A stretch of 64,000 nt of DNA from Leptasterias polaris (taxonomy: Eukaryota; Echinodermata; Asteroidea; Forcipulatida; Asteriidae). The notes under the pieces are model-generated. The model did no database searches. It was not told where the DNA came from and worked only from the letters and a program-made list of their open reading frames with translations. This document shows, piece by piece, positions 12,011 through 23,969 of the stretch (position 1 is its first letter; the number at the start of each line of letters is the position of its first letter). Made by a program: the position numbers and the translations under genes. The stretch spans positions 15,190,001-15,254,000 of the forward strand of contig JAZGTN010000009.1 in the NCBI GenBank assembly GCA_037783415.1, given 5' to 3'.

Positions 12011-12691
12011 ATCACACAAATTTGTTAAATTCCCTTGTGAGGGGCGACTATGAGAGGGGACGAGTTTGTTGTCAGGGGGCGACTTTGCTAGGGGCGACTT
12101 TGTAGTTGGTGACTTTGTACATGTGTTTTTTGAAATTGGCGACTTTGCTAGGGGGGCGAGTTGACTGGTTTCCGTGTCTGTTGTTTATACACACTTAATA
12201 CACACAATCACTGTAGAACACATCAGGGTTAAATAATTGGAGCGATCAGTAACTATTCACGGTAGGCATTATTTATTTTTATGAGGCAAAACACACATCT
12301 TAAACAATTATTATAATAATGAATTTTAAGATAAGTTTACTTTATTTCTTTAGTTACTAAATTAATGAAGGAGTTAACACCCACAAAACACACCCACAGA
12401 TGTATCAAGCGCAAGCATTCAGTACATTTACAGTAACTAAAATTAGTACTACCCTTAGATGAAATGGACTCGTCTTCATGATCGTCGCTACAGCAACCGT
12501 AATGTACACTGCGTCAGTACATGAATAAATGAATATGAACCGTCGTTAATGACGAAGAGTCGGCAGCCAGCAACTTCGCGCGAGAGCAGTGATCTCGCGA
12601 GAAATTGTTTGATTAGGCTACAGCAGCACTACACGCGACTCCACTCACCGCGACCATCATTAACGACTTGTCAACAAGTCTATAATCACAC

Positions 12692-14039
12692 AAGTGTTGG
12701 TCATCTGCCAACATTTGGTGGTGTGATCACGTGCCATTGTGATTGGGTGTATTGCAAAATATGTTGCTCACTTCAGGGGATTTCCCATCGTGTTATAGAA
12801 ACGTCCACGCACCCGACAGTCAACAAAATTAAGTGGGTTATTTTTTGTCAAGCCTTCAATTGCCCTTTGAAAAATGTAGTAACAGTAAAAGGACGGGGAG
12901 AACAAAACTCACTCCCTCCTTATTTTCGCCCCTAATTTTAATAAGTATGTCGACTTATTTGCGTTTAGGATGTCGTCATCCTACATGATACAAAAATGAT
13001 ACAAAAACAAGAAACAAAAACAAAACAAAAATCAACGGACAGAAGAGAATGCAAAATGAACCGGTAAGGAGCTATCTATGCAGATAAGCCCAAGAAATAT
13101 TGACAAAAAATTAGGACCAGCTATAAGCATAAACAAAAGTGAAGCTGAAGACGAGCAGTGGACTCGGGAGAGAAAGCTACATAATGCGCGTTACGAGAAA
13201 AGTTGATTCTCAAAATCTCTCATCTCTACCTTTTGTGTTCTAGTGCACATCATTTTGATGTGTTTTTAAGTGTTTGAATGTGCTGCTGTTGATATTTCCC
13301 AGCCAAGCTGTAATGCTTGAGCATTACTTAAGAAGAATAAAGGTTTGCCCACGGTACGTATAATTTAGTCACCTTTAAAATTCTTTGAGAAGTTTTCATT
13401 ATTTCAAAAAGCATTTTCAGGTCTTTTTGGAAAGTTCTCTTGAAAGTGTTTTTGGAAAATGAAATAAAAATCCAAAATAGTACAGACATGGCAAAAAACT
13501 TCATTGTGAATCCTTATTATGCCAAGACAGACAAAATAATATGCTTTTTGATTGTCATAAATGTTAACCTTTCATGACCTTTGACCCTAATCATTTTGGT
13601 TTTACACATATAGGCCCTACGGGATTGTAATCAACACCCTAAAGTTGACAAAAATTACTTCTCTTGTCTGTGGACCACTGTGTAGACCCCAACCATTTTA
13701 AGGCTTTTTAAGGAACTGGCCCTCAGTAATGATTCACAGCAATGTTTTTTGCTATATCTGTATACTGTTTTGTATTTAAGAGTAAACTGGCCCAAATTGT
13801 AGAAAAACACGTACTTTAGGTTTGTATGGGGTTAACAATGTTGATGTCCTGTTAAATCGTGTTAAAACATCAAATTGTTTGTCTTGATGAAATGTCATAA
13901 TATGGTAGGTCTACAAATCAATTCAATTCATTTGTTTTTAAGAAACTAAAGGGTATCAAACGTACAATAATGTTAAGTTGTGAATTAAATTTTATTAATC
14001 GTTATATTTTTCAAACTCCAAGATGTTGTTTATTTGCAG
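12692..14039. other. unrecognised non-coding stretch
   Basis: AT-rich with A-runs near 13000. One stray GTCGACTT...GTCGTC motif near 12948-12975 resembles a unit of the foldback element at 4961-5907. No coding signal was found. Confidence 0.4.
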
Positions 14040-14300
14040 CGTATTGTTAACACATTGTTGGTTATAATTATAACCAACAATTGAATTAAGGAGTACCAAC
14101 AAATAATCAATAATTTTTACTTTTGTTGGGTAACAACGGTTGCCCAACGTTGGTTCAAATATCAACTGACTAAATTATTGGGTTTTAACCAACATTTTGG
14201 TAAACAAACTTGACCAACTTTGGTCAAATGTCATTACCCAAACGTTGGGTAAAATGATTTGACCAACTTGGTTTGTCAAACTGTTCACCCAACTATTAGA
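14040..14300. repeat. array of CCAACNNTTGG-type palindromes
   Basis: Short palindromes and half-palindromes recur every 15-40 bp: ACCAACAATTG, GCCCAACGTTGG, ACCAACATTTTGG, ACCAACTTTGG, CCCAAACGTTGGG. The organisation mirrors the CCCATATGGG arrays of the ISL2EU element and the ACCAATNNATTGGT array at 58440-59225, but the palindrome differs. Probably a transposon end or MITE; borders were not determined. Confidence 0.55.
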
Positions 14301-16271
14301 TAAACGTGTTTGCTTAGGAGATTACTAGCCCAGAAAAAGCACCAACTTTGAGTTCAAGAGGCTGAAAGACTTTTAAAAACTATTATAAGAGAAATTATTC
14401 GATGATGTGGTGATAATAATAATTGATTTTATTCGCACCCTAGTAGTAGAACCGTCCAACCGTGTTGTATGTACCTTTTCATGCGTTTTACTCTTATGCG
14501 TAAATTATAATACGTTAATAGGTATGTGCGCGTAGAAATTACCGAATCTAAACTCGTCATTCACACAAAAACATAATGAAGGCAATGGTGAAACATAATG
14601 AAGGCAATGGTGAAACAATGTAGTGTATGCATGATACCCGTCCATTATTATCACACAGCAGTGCGCTGTTTCGTTTAACGACAGACCAACTTCAGAGACT
14701 GTGTTCCCCTCATCATTTTTTAACCAACTATTGAAAAAACAAGCTTGTACTCACTTTGCAGAATACAGAATGTGTGTAAAATAGTGAAGTAGGTTGATCA
14801 GTACTCACTGTTGAAGAACTACCGCGTATCTGCCTAACAAAATTTCGGCGCGATCTGTTTTCATTATCCGTATAGACCATGTGACCTGTGATATCACATG
14901 TTTACAAAAGAGCCACAGAGCCTGGACTTCCTGCAGGCACATTTGTACACAGCTCAATGGAAGAATACAACAAATCTTATGTTTTATGGAGATTGCACTG
15001 TCTGATTTCTCTCAACTTTTGATATGAAGAAAGGGAGGACATCTCCAAAAGTACAGTGTTACTTTTGTAAATTTTGAATTTAGTCCTATGTGAAAATTAT
15101 GATACAAAGTGTAAATTTCCCCATATAGCCTGTGTAGTATCTTGCCCGTCAGGAAATGCATTGTAATGTACAAGGTCACCACTCTGTAAACAAGGTAACG
15201 TGGTCTAACGGTTTTGAACGTACGACGGTTGACAACGTCAGAACCAATGAACGGCTCTCCTAGGAAAGCACAGTTCGTTGCCATGAACGACGGTGGCTGA
15301 ATACGGTGCCTTTATTGTGAGTCGTTTATAGCATGCAGGGTGAACAATCATGCCTCAGCCTCCGTGGTGACCAAACGACTGGCATGCTAACTGGGCAATT
15401 CAAAAGCGAATGAATAGATGCTGTGTATATGTTCACCCGGTGCCTTTTTGGGGTTCCCTTTTTTTTTTCTTTTTTCGGCAGCGACTTTTTACGGTTGGCG
15501 GCTTGTAATTAATCTTTAAAACGCCATAGGTGTGTGCTTTGTGACATAACAAATGATACAAGAGTCCCATAAAGGGCAACATGAGTGAAGACAGTCCTAC
15601 ACACTGGCTATGAGGCATGACACAAAAGTTTTCTGTGCTCAAAAAACAAGTGCGCACCGAAAAGTCGGCACTGGGTCTATCATACGTTACCCTTTAAAAA
15701 ATCCACTGCAGTTGTAATGTGTTAAATCATACTGATATATCGTTAACATGTAGTTTTTGTTGCTAGGCCTACTCTTTTATTGACGAAGCAAGAAACTATA
15801 CTGAACATGTAGTTTTTTCACTGTAGATTTAATATGATAACATAATGTAGTAATACTGCACATAATTTGTAGTAAAAAAAAACACTGAAAAGGTTACAGC
15901 CTAATTTTTAAGACCAATGCTATTGTACAGTTTGGTATTATTTCAATTTTAGATGTCCCTATACCTGGCCTATTAAATACTTGACACTCCTAATGTGAGT
16001 AGTGGAAATCGTGCCGCACTGAGCTGATGGAAACCTCCGCTTTGAAGCATGCAGAGTCGTCGATCGACTGATGGCAAACTTTTATGGGGCAAGTGTACTG
16101 GAAAACCAAGGATTGTGAAAACTGAACTGGTGTTGCCCTCAGCAAAGATGAATTTCCGTGAGCCTTTCTAAAACAATCAACTGTGGAAGTGACTGGGGCG
16201 TTGTGCTCCTTTAAAAAATGTTGACATCTTCGGTCGTACCTCTACGTCTGATTTGGCCTTTTGCACACTCG
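14301..16271. other. mostly unrecognised non-coding stretch
   Basis: The segment 14701-14800 (minus strand) is homologous to 19145-19240: both read AAGCTTGT-on-plus next to a donor-like (G)TGAGTACAAG or GTAAGTACAAG on minus, and share CCCTCATCATTTTTTAACC. A poly-T run sits at 15461-15475. No open frame could be supported. Confidence 0.4.
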
Positions 16272-16772
16272 TGCACGTTAAATTATGTTAACGTCCCTCC
16301 CGTACGTTTACTTATGAGACAGACATACAGAGTATGACAAACGCCGCCCGCTGATCACCAAACATACAAACGAAGGTTTGCACTGACGTCGACCTACTCA
16401 CCCGATGTGCTAAAAAAATTAATTAAAAAACGCTTGCAAGCAAAGTAGGGCCACCTTCAACCCCTTGTATTCCCGAAAAGCCTTAAATTAACGAGCTTGA
16501 ACTTGAATGTTATGTATACTGGTAATTCATTGTTTCATAACGATTGCGTTCTTGTTGTGCTTGTTTGTTTGTTTATGAAACAATGAGTGAGTAGGTCGAC
16601 GTCAGTGCAAACCGATCGCTTGTCGTCCTCCATTTTGGTCTACGTACGCGTACACATGTAATACACATGGTGTAGCCTATGTTGGTGATCAGCCGCGGGC
16701 GTGTGATACTCAGTAGGTTTGTTTCATAAGTAAACGTACGGGACAGACGTACACATATAATGTGCATGATTG
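16272..16772. mobile_element. foldback / long-TIR element
   Basis: Two arms of 130-185 bp are inverted relative to each other. CCCGTACGTTTACTTATGA (16302-16320) pairs with TCATAAGTAAACGTACGGG (16724-16742). CCGCTGATCACC pairs with GGTGATCAGCCG. GGTTTGCACTGACGTCGACC pairs with GGTCGACGTCAGTGCAAACC. The 170-bp spacer is AT-rich. No coding capacity; no clear target duplication was found. Confidence 0.8.
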
Positions 16773-17739
16773 TGCAGAAGGACAAATCAGACAGGGCTAG
16801 ACATGTCATGTGGATATCTCATTATTCCATTTTGCGATACCAAGTTCTGAATAGGAGGTCGGCCGTATAATATAATTCGATGGCAGAACTATAGACCGCC
16901 CATTTGGGAGGGCCTGTGTGTCTTTCCTCCTTAATATAATAATAGTGTGACAGTTTGTTCCCCCTTCCACCTACGGCAGAAAGGGGGGACAATTTGTTAA
17001 CTTCTGACACCAATATAAAATCCCCGTCAGCGAGCGGCTGCTTGTAGAAAAGTACGTGGATCTGTTTGGCAGAAATATACCACAGGACTTTTTATTTTAG
17101 AATAGTTAATACTTTAACAGGTTTATAACAGCAGTTTTGTTCGTAAGTTTTACTCATGACTTTGTCTTGAAGTTCGTTCAACCGTTGAATTGTGTGTGTT
17201 TTGTGAAATTTCTGCACACCATTAACACGGGACTAACGTTGAATAATCTGTGGAGTGAGAAACTGAGAATCAACGTTGAGATCTCTGTTCTTACTGCTGT
17301 AGTGCAACCGACATACGGTACGCTCTACACGTGAGTTATCCACTATGAGTGCAGGACTTCCAACTATCCAGTGCAGGACTTCGAGGTATGTTCGTCCTCT
17401 GAGATAAATTAATAGGTGGTGAGTAGGTTAACACTTTCGGTAGATATTTTATATAAGTAGTACGATCATTTAATACAAAACAATAGTACACAATCTACCA
17501 CGTGTCTTCTGAGCGTTGGTTACAGGACAGCCCACACATAAAACCACCCTTTGGTTACTATAGTGGTTAATTCGAGCCCTCTTTTTAATGTATCGGGCTT
17601 TAGATGACATATCGTACACTGCAGTTTCCAGCTACCCCCTCACCATCAATGACAGGATAGTATATTTAGGTAAACCTGTCTCATTTCAGTAAACATAAAT
17701 TATGATATGATTGGCACGGTGTTTGGCAAGGTCATGGCG
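16773..17739. other. non-coding stretch with duplicated blocks
   Basis: 17126-17425 is the second copy of the block at 8824-9060 and ends in a donor-like CTTCGAG-GTATGT (near 17386). 17590-17690 shares CACTGCAGTTTCCAGCTACC and neighbouring blocks (TGTATCGGGC, ATCAANGACA) with 44458-44580, a dispersed repeat. Confidence 0.45.
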
Positions 17740-18900
17740 GTTATAGTGCCATCTCATCATGGAAACCGAAAGCATAAATTGACTCGCCAATTGACAAAAC
17801 CTTATTATGGGGAGTAGAGCTAAACGTAAACAAGTTGAACAAACCTTTACAAAATGCAATAACATTACATCAACGGTGAAAACCTTTTCTTATCTTTTTT
17901 TGAACAGCATTGCTATAAAATTGATCTTAGACTAAAAGTATTGCCAGTTTCACTATTATCATTATCTGTATTTAAAGACTTTAGGGTTTTTTTTTTTTTT
18001 TTTTTTCCTTTTTTTAACAAGACGGGCAAAATTATTACAATCAAGCATCCAAGTGACATTTTGAGAGATCAAATGTTTCTCGTGTTAATTACTTTTCCCT
18101 TTTGAGTCTGTATGATGAGTACTTCGAACCTTATAATATGGCTAGCTCAATGGTGACTTTTCCCTTAAAATCATCGGTGAATGAAATCACCATGGAAGGA
18201 ATGCAGTTATTGTGTTATCTGCCAAGAGTCCTTGCTAATAGCCGTATGAGGATCAGAGAATGTGCCCCCACTAACACGTTTTGTGCTGAAAACTTTTAAC
18301 TTTCAAATGACGTGAACTTTCCCCTAAATTACCTTGGGTCATGTAGAAGAAACTTAAATGTGGGTTTACTGTTGCCATATCAATCGGTTATTTTTACTTT
18401 GGTCACTGTTTTTTACGTTATTGTTTTTTAGTCTACAAATGTTAGGAATATTATGTTTTTTTATTTAGACTCACATTTCGTAATCAATTGATTACAAAAT
18501 GCGAGTCTGCAGAGTATCACAGGACACTCTAAAACACAATATGGGAATTGTTTCTGTTGATAGATTTTTATAAAGTTAACAATAATAAATAATGATTTTG
18601 GTATCGGGAAGCTTACAATTTGTCTGTTTCATGTACATGTACATTTGCATCAAAGTATACAACAGAATGTTGCATTTACATTTCGCAATCTTATGCTCTA
18701 TAAATAACAACAATTTATTTCATAACATTTTATTTAATTACATGACATAATTAGTGTAAGAACTTCAATAATATTTGTTAGTTATTTTCAAGGCAGGTCA
18801 AACAGCATTGCAAGTTTCGTTATGCTTTTGGTGCCACTCCCTATAGCAAACAATATGTTCAGTTAAAACATTCACGCGTGCGTAAAATGTAAACACTCAG
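17740..18900. repeat. third, diverged copy of the 4-8.6 kb unit
   Basis: Blocks match unit B in the same order: TGACAAAACCT, AACAAGACGNGCA, AAGTGANNTTTTGA, GGAATGCAGT, CCACTNACACGTTTTGTGC, GATTACAAAANG-CGAGTCT and CAACCTATTCA/AACATTCAC. The copy is non-coding. A poly-T run of about 20 occupies 17987-18006. Confidence 0.65.
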
Positions 18901-20370
18901 GCTACTTCCCAGTATAAAATTATTCCAACATAAGCATATATAGGCAATGATGGGGAAATTGATTTTATAAACAGTCTGCTTTTCCCAGTATAAATTTAAA
19001 TCATTACCACATAAGCATAGTAGGCAACGATGAATTTGTATCAATCCCGTACATTACGAACTACTTTTTCTCCGTCAGAAATCCTTCACAAATGTTTTTA
19101 CACTGTTTTGATACATGCAGACCGACCTAAAAAATAATTATACTGTCAAGGTCCCCCTCATCATTTTTAACCGTTAACAAAAGACAAAGAAGCTTGTACT
19201 TACCCTTCAGAATACACTTTTAGGTAAAAATTGTGAGACAGGTTTATCCTTAGCCAGCGGTACTCAAAATATGGCGTCAAGCATCATGAATAATGTAAAA
19301 CAGGCTTATGGAGTAAACAAACATTATTCGTACCAAAACTATCAATACTTGTTATAAAATGTAAAAATAAGTAAATAAGATCCCAGCTCATTTTGCGCAA
19401 TATCAAATTACGAGATTAAGCTTGTTGATTTTAGGTATTTTTGGGTATAAGAGGGGCTGAAGATGGCCCTGCTTTGCTCACGAGCGTAGGGATGTTTTTA
19501 AATTATTGCTAATTTGTTTTCTTTGTTGATTTCTATATATGTTTTTTGTTTTGTTCGTGTGCATTGGTAGGCGTGCTATAGCTGTTGGGACTTTTACACA
19601 ATTTAACAAAGGTCCCCACAACGTTTTTCTTTGTTAAACCGGGTACCCATGGAAGTGTTTAGAAAAGGGAGTAACAAAGCAAGCCCCAACAACTGTGTGT
19701 GCAGACGACTTGGTGTGCTCATTTTCGGTACATTATGCAGACCAAGCACTAAACACAAAAGGGAAAACAAAAGGTCTCCACATGGAAATTCTAAATACTG
19801 GGTTGCTCCACAAGGAAATTTGGGTACTAAGTCTAAGGGAAATTGTTAAGTGCATGGACAAAGGAAAGAACAAAAGAATGCTTCACAAGAATTTTGTGTT
19901 GGTGTGTGTATGTTTGCTAAAAAGTGATTGGCATCACTGAAACATTTGCATAGAAATACAAGTTAGTTTAGCTGCCTGAACTGATTTTGTTTTTGATTTC
20001 AAGATGGTGGGGGCATTTAAATAGTATTGGAGTATTTTTTTTAAAGGGCTTTGGTTTCTTATAAGGATCTAAGCAGAGGATCTCTTATAATTATCTGGAT
20101 AGCACGGCGAATGCGTGGGTCACCGTCAGTGCAAGCATTCCCACTAATTAGGGAGAAAACAGAGCGTCGGCCTCATTAAAAAAAAAATTCCCTCAAAATA
20201 TTCTATAGTTGACAGATTTGAGAGCCCAATTAAAAGAGGTACAGTGTAAACATTTCGCCCAAGTGTTACCTGGTTTTTTTTACTTCCAACTTGAGGTATT
20301 TTAGATGACATAGGCCGCCTGAAAATGGTCCTATTTGCCCCGAGGTGTAGGGACATTTTTGGAATTTTAC
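18901..20370. other. unrecognised non-coding stretch
   Basis: It contains the minus-strand donor-like segment at 19145-19240 (see 14301-16271). Open frames of 60-81 codons at 19631-19940 show no domain or compositional sign of coding. Confidence 0.4.
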
Positions 20371-20374
20371 ACAG

Positions 20375-20480
20375 GCGTATAGGGGTGTTTTTTTATTTGG
20401 AGGGAGAACGAGCCTTGTGACTCACCATATAGGGGTGTTTTTTATTTGGAGAGAGAACGAGCCTTGTGACTCACCATAAC
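20375..20480. repeat. dimeric direct repeat, about 52 bp
   Basis: Two near-identical tandem copies of a unit containing TATAGGGGTGTTTT and AACGAGCCTTGTGACTCACC. A short (AT)n tract follows at 20517-20533. Confidence 0.85.
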
Positions 20481-21231
20481 ATAGTTAGCAGAGCATAACA
20501 GCTCAAGAGTCAATGGATATATATATATATATTTATTTTAAAAGTGTCTTTGAGAAACTGCCATTTTGAACTGTTTGTTATTTTGGTTTATTCAGTGGGG
20601 TGCTCCATCAAGTCATTGGCCACCATTTTGCTCTATTCGAACACACATGAATTACACATGGTGTCTAGTCGATGTGATTAGAAGGCGTGCGTCAGTAACA
20701 CGCCAGCATGCATAAGCTCCTACATACTGAAAGCCAAAAAACCATACCTATGGAAAGTCATTTCATGTACAAAATTATGATGATGATGTATTTAACAAAC
20801 TGGACACAAGCGTTAAAAACATCAAGTGCAACCATGGGATTCGTCGATGAGACGTTGACGACATAGGAGATTGGGCACACCACATTATTTATGTACGTGT
20901 ACATGTATGCAGAGATGGACAAGCTGCTATGTATGAATTATTGGAAAATGTCATGGGACAGAAGCCATTTACAGGTCTACAGTGGTGTTGAGAGTGAACG
21001 CCATACCTGTTTGAGTTTGGTTCGAGAGTTCCGGTCGTCCAATATAGAATGGTAACGGTGAAACATTTTGAGTTTTAACGTTTGTGCATATTCACTCTTT
21101 TACCAAGTACTCGTCAGCGGGAGCAAGTGTGATCAATATACATGCATTCTTGGTTTGTGTTCGGTCTGTCAACCAAACGCAACAGAAAGCAAACTTCCTT
21201 TTTTCCTTACAACTTGGAAAAACATATTTAT
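20481..21231. other. unrecognised non-coding stretch
   Basis: Nothing was recognised other than the (AT)n tract at its left end and a weak open frame of 86 codons overlapping the next MITE. Confidence 0.4.
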
Positions 21232-21235
21232 TTAA

Positions 21236-21556
21236 AGGGTCTGTATACGTTTGGTAATGACTCTGAAAATTAACGGCAATAAAAACTGACAAGGTAAGAA
21301 GTACAGCAGCTTTGGATAGTAGGCCCATAATGCACTTTGATAAACTTTTCACTTCGAAGTACTACGGTTATGGAAAAATATATCACTTTTTATACCATAC
21401 AAAATTGAATCTGAGAAGCGTTACGGCCGTGACGCTTCTCAGATTGTTTATTCCTAAAGGGAATATTCTTCCTGCGTGGAAATATTGAAATTTTCACAGG
21501 TTAGTAAAGGATTAACACAATCAGTAGGCTCAAATTACCAAATGTATACAGCACCT
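21236..21556. mobile_element. MITE, TTAA-AGG family 2
   Basis: A 321-bp element between TTAA at 21232-21235 and 21557-21560. The terminal inverted repeats are AGGGTCTGTATACGTTTGGT and ACCAAATGTATACAGCACCT. An internal hairpin pairs AATCTGAGAAGCGT with ACGCTTCTCAGATT. Other copies are at 22125-22300 (fragment) and 56393-56747. Confidence 0.85.
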
Positions 21557-21569
21557 TTAATATCACTGC

Positions 21570-22110
21570 CCACAATTCAATACATGCCACATTGTATTAT
21601 CACAGAGGAACATACATTTAACTCCGTTTGAATATAGGCATTAATAAGAAAACAATTTGGGTTTTTATGAGGAAAACATAAAACAATAAAAACAAATAAA
21701 CCTTACTCGCTCACGAATTGAACCATACACCATCACAAAAGTCGGTATCTTTAGACTATACGTAATGTTGTTATTAATACATGACATTTTGTATTATGTT
21801 ATTTTGCTATAACACAAACTAAAAAATAAAACAATAATAGGCCTAATATCTATCTGGACTTCCAACCCAAGCCACTCTTATCATAACAGTACTACCTGCT
21901 TCAAAACATAAATAACCAATTGTTTTAACTTATATTTTATAGATTTTTCAAATAGGGGGGGAGGCAAAAAAAAGAACATTATTTTGACAAGTCCAGGAAC
22001 TGAACCTGGGTCCCGCGCAATATCAGCGTACTATCTGCTTTCACATGAACAATAAGTTTGTTTACTATTATTAAAGGTTTTTTCAGCCAATTTCAGAAAA
22101 AAATTAAATC
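21570..22110. repeat. dispersed repeat carrying two tRNA-like SINE heads, copy 1
   Basis: Matches 41298-41765 in the same order and orientation, for example GTTTGAATATAGGCA, ACACCATCACAAAAGTCG and CAGCCAATTTCAGAA. On the minus strand two tRNA-like segments can be read, near 21905-21857 and 22040-21991. Each has a T-arm-like B box (GGTTCAGTTCC in the second). Both are too degenerate to be tRNA genes, so tRNA-derived SINE pieces are the likelier reading. Confidence 0.6.
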
Positions 22111-22124
22111 GTTCAATTTCGTTA

Positions 22125-22300
22125 AAAGAGAAAGAATACTTTTAATTAACAAACCTTTGGTTAAAAGTACAGCAGCTTTCGATATTATAAAGAATTTAAA
22201 CAAACATTACGCTTCGAAGTATGTCAAATGGTTTCAGTTTTTATCCCCCAAAATTTGAATTTAAGAAACGTTACTGTCAGAAACATTTCTTAGATTGTGT
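22125..22300. mobile_element. MITE family 2 fragment
   Basis: Contains ACAGCAGCTTTCG, CTTCGAAGTA and the GAATTTAAGAAACG/CATTTCTTAGATTG hairpin of family 2, but the termini are missing. Confidence 0.65.
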
Positions 22301-22684
22301 TAAAATGTATACTATATATCATTTATGTAATGTTAAAACAATCGAACGGTTCTATAAACCAAAGGTATACTTTAAGACGCATTCAAAATAATGCATTTCC
22401 CCTTTTATCCACTCTTAGGCTATTAGGCCTATTGCATTCAATTTCGTTTTTGTGCTCACATGATTTCGTTTTTCTCATTCAGATCCGTTTTAGTTATTCT
22501 AATTCATGATAGGTATTCAAGACTGCAATTTGACAATTTTTAAGTTGAATTTCTACTGACTGTTTACAATATTGATGATTTGTTTAACTTGTCTGCGTTC
22601 AAATTAAACATAAGTTATGGCTCCCCGAGTTAGCTGACAAGAGCTCTTCCTATTGCGTATCTTCAGTTATGAGAGGTGTTTCCG

Positions 22685-23045
22685 AGTTATTACATTTCAC
22701 TTACATCTTGTGCTTTGTTTTAATTGTAATATTGACTCATTTGCTTTGTCACCAGTGGTGTAAACACAATGGTAAAAAGGGGAAAACGATATATCGAGTG
22801 TTAATACTTACCAGTCAAAGACTTGTTGATGCTAGCGTTGTGCAGAGCTACCGAGTGAAACTTCAGACGAGAAATCGTATGTAAGGTTTGAGGGTTAAAC
22901 TTGTTCTTGGTTAAATTTTTAAAATATCAGACAAGATGTGAGGGTTTTTTCTGGGACATTTAAAAGAAAACTGTCCAGGTTTATCCTCTAAGATAGAAAC
23001 GAACACTATGGTAGGTTGATTTAAGGAGTGGTGTTATACGGTTGT
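22685..23045 (-). repeat. dispersed duplicated segment with a conserved donor-like site, copy 1
   Basis: The reverse complement is homologous to 42030-42355. Shared blocks include TTTCACTCGGTAGCTCTGCA and AGTCTTTGACTGGTAAGTAT. A shorter relative on the minus strand is at 36880-36930 (CTGGTAAGTA with ACTCGATATC). The invariant CTG-GTAAGTA is a strong splice-donor consensus, so the segment may be an untranslated first exon duplicated with its promoter. No open frame supports coding. Confidence 0.5.
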
Positions 23046-23969
23046 TATTCAAACTTTTTTGCGGGTTTAATTCAATAGCAACCTATTCAATCTATTGTGC
23101 AACCTATTGGCTGTATGCCAAGGTCATGCACTCATGCAAAGAATAGGGCCTATTTATTATGTTATAAAAAAATATGACGTGATGAGAAAACTATGTTGTA
23201 TACTACCAAAACAACTTAGGTTTGCATTTTCAACTATTTCTAAAGAAACTATATTGTAGCTCTACATGGTTGTTAGGCACAGGTTCGTGAAAATAAAAAC
23301 GAAACAGATACGAAACAATTAGAATCTACCGAATGATTGTGCAACATTTAGATTTACCCAGAATAGCTCAATAACAGCAATAATTATAGCAATGGTTACA
23401 TTTTCTCTTTAGGTAACATTGTTAACCCAACCTAATCTCATGTCACTACTGTCAGTAACGGTTCAGCCAGTCAACTTGGTCGCGACTAGAGTCGTGGTAT
23501 GATCTCATACACAAGAATGGCTAGGGATTTCCCTAATGAAATCCCCAAAATATTGTCAATGTTATAGTTACAGATAAACGTAATGGAGACTGCAACAAAG
23601 ATGATGATGATAAGGCAAAAAAAAAATTATTGTTGAGTTGCCCTCCAGTAAAAAAATTTGAAGGGGTCGGTCGGTCGGGATTTTTATATATTTTTTTTTA
23701 ATTTTGTTTTTACCTTGACTGTCATTTGAAGATTGAAATGCATTGGAACTAATCCCAATCAATATACAATGATGTACTAGTGTGCAGAAGTACATAGAGA
23801 ATGAAAAGACAAGAAAAATTTAACTTCATATCTTTTATAATTTGTTTTCAAACATTTTATTCACTTTTTCCTGGATCCTTGAACTTGGTCACACATCCCG
23901 TCCATTTCTTTTGAAGCTATAACCATTTCAAAGTGCATTCTCTAAGGGCCATTCGGTGGTTTAAACCAG
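23046..23969. other. unrecognised non-coding stretch
   Basis: AT-rich; A- and T-runs near 23620-23700. A GGTCGGTCGG block near 23666 is partly echoed near 24855. No coding signal. Confidence 0.4.

Larger units (their letters stand above)
10399..12682. mobile_element. Mutator-like (MULE) non-autonomous TIR element
   Basis: A 2.28-kb element with terminal inverted repeats TAGACTTGTNGACAAGTCGT. The homology continues inward through GTCGCGGTGA and TCTCGCGAGA-like blocks. It is flanked by the exact 9-bp direct repeat TAATCACAC (10390-10398 and 12683-12691); 9-bp duplications are characteristic of Mutator-like elements. No transposase is present. Inside lies a core (about 10717-12150) shared with the differently bordered element at 52164-53917, including a 21-bp minisatellite. 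The insertion of a 175-bp MITE at 11724-11898 shows nesting. Confidence 0.78.

Noticed and set aside
12549..12935. 128-codon open frame on the plus strand
   Set aside because: It straddles the right border of the MULE-like element and has no recognisable domain.
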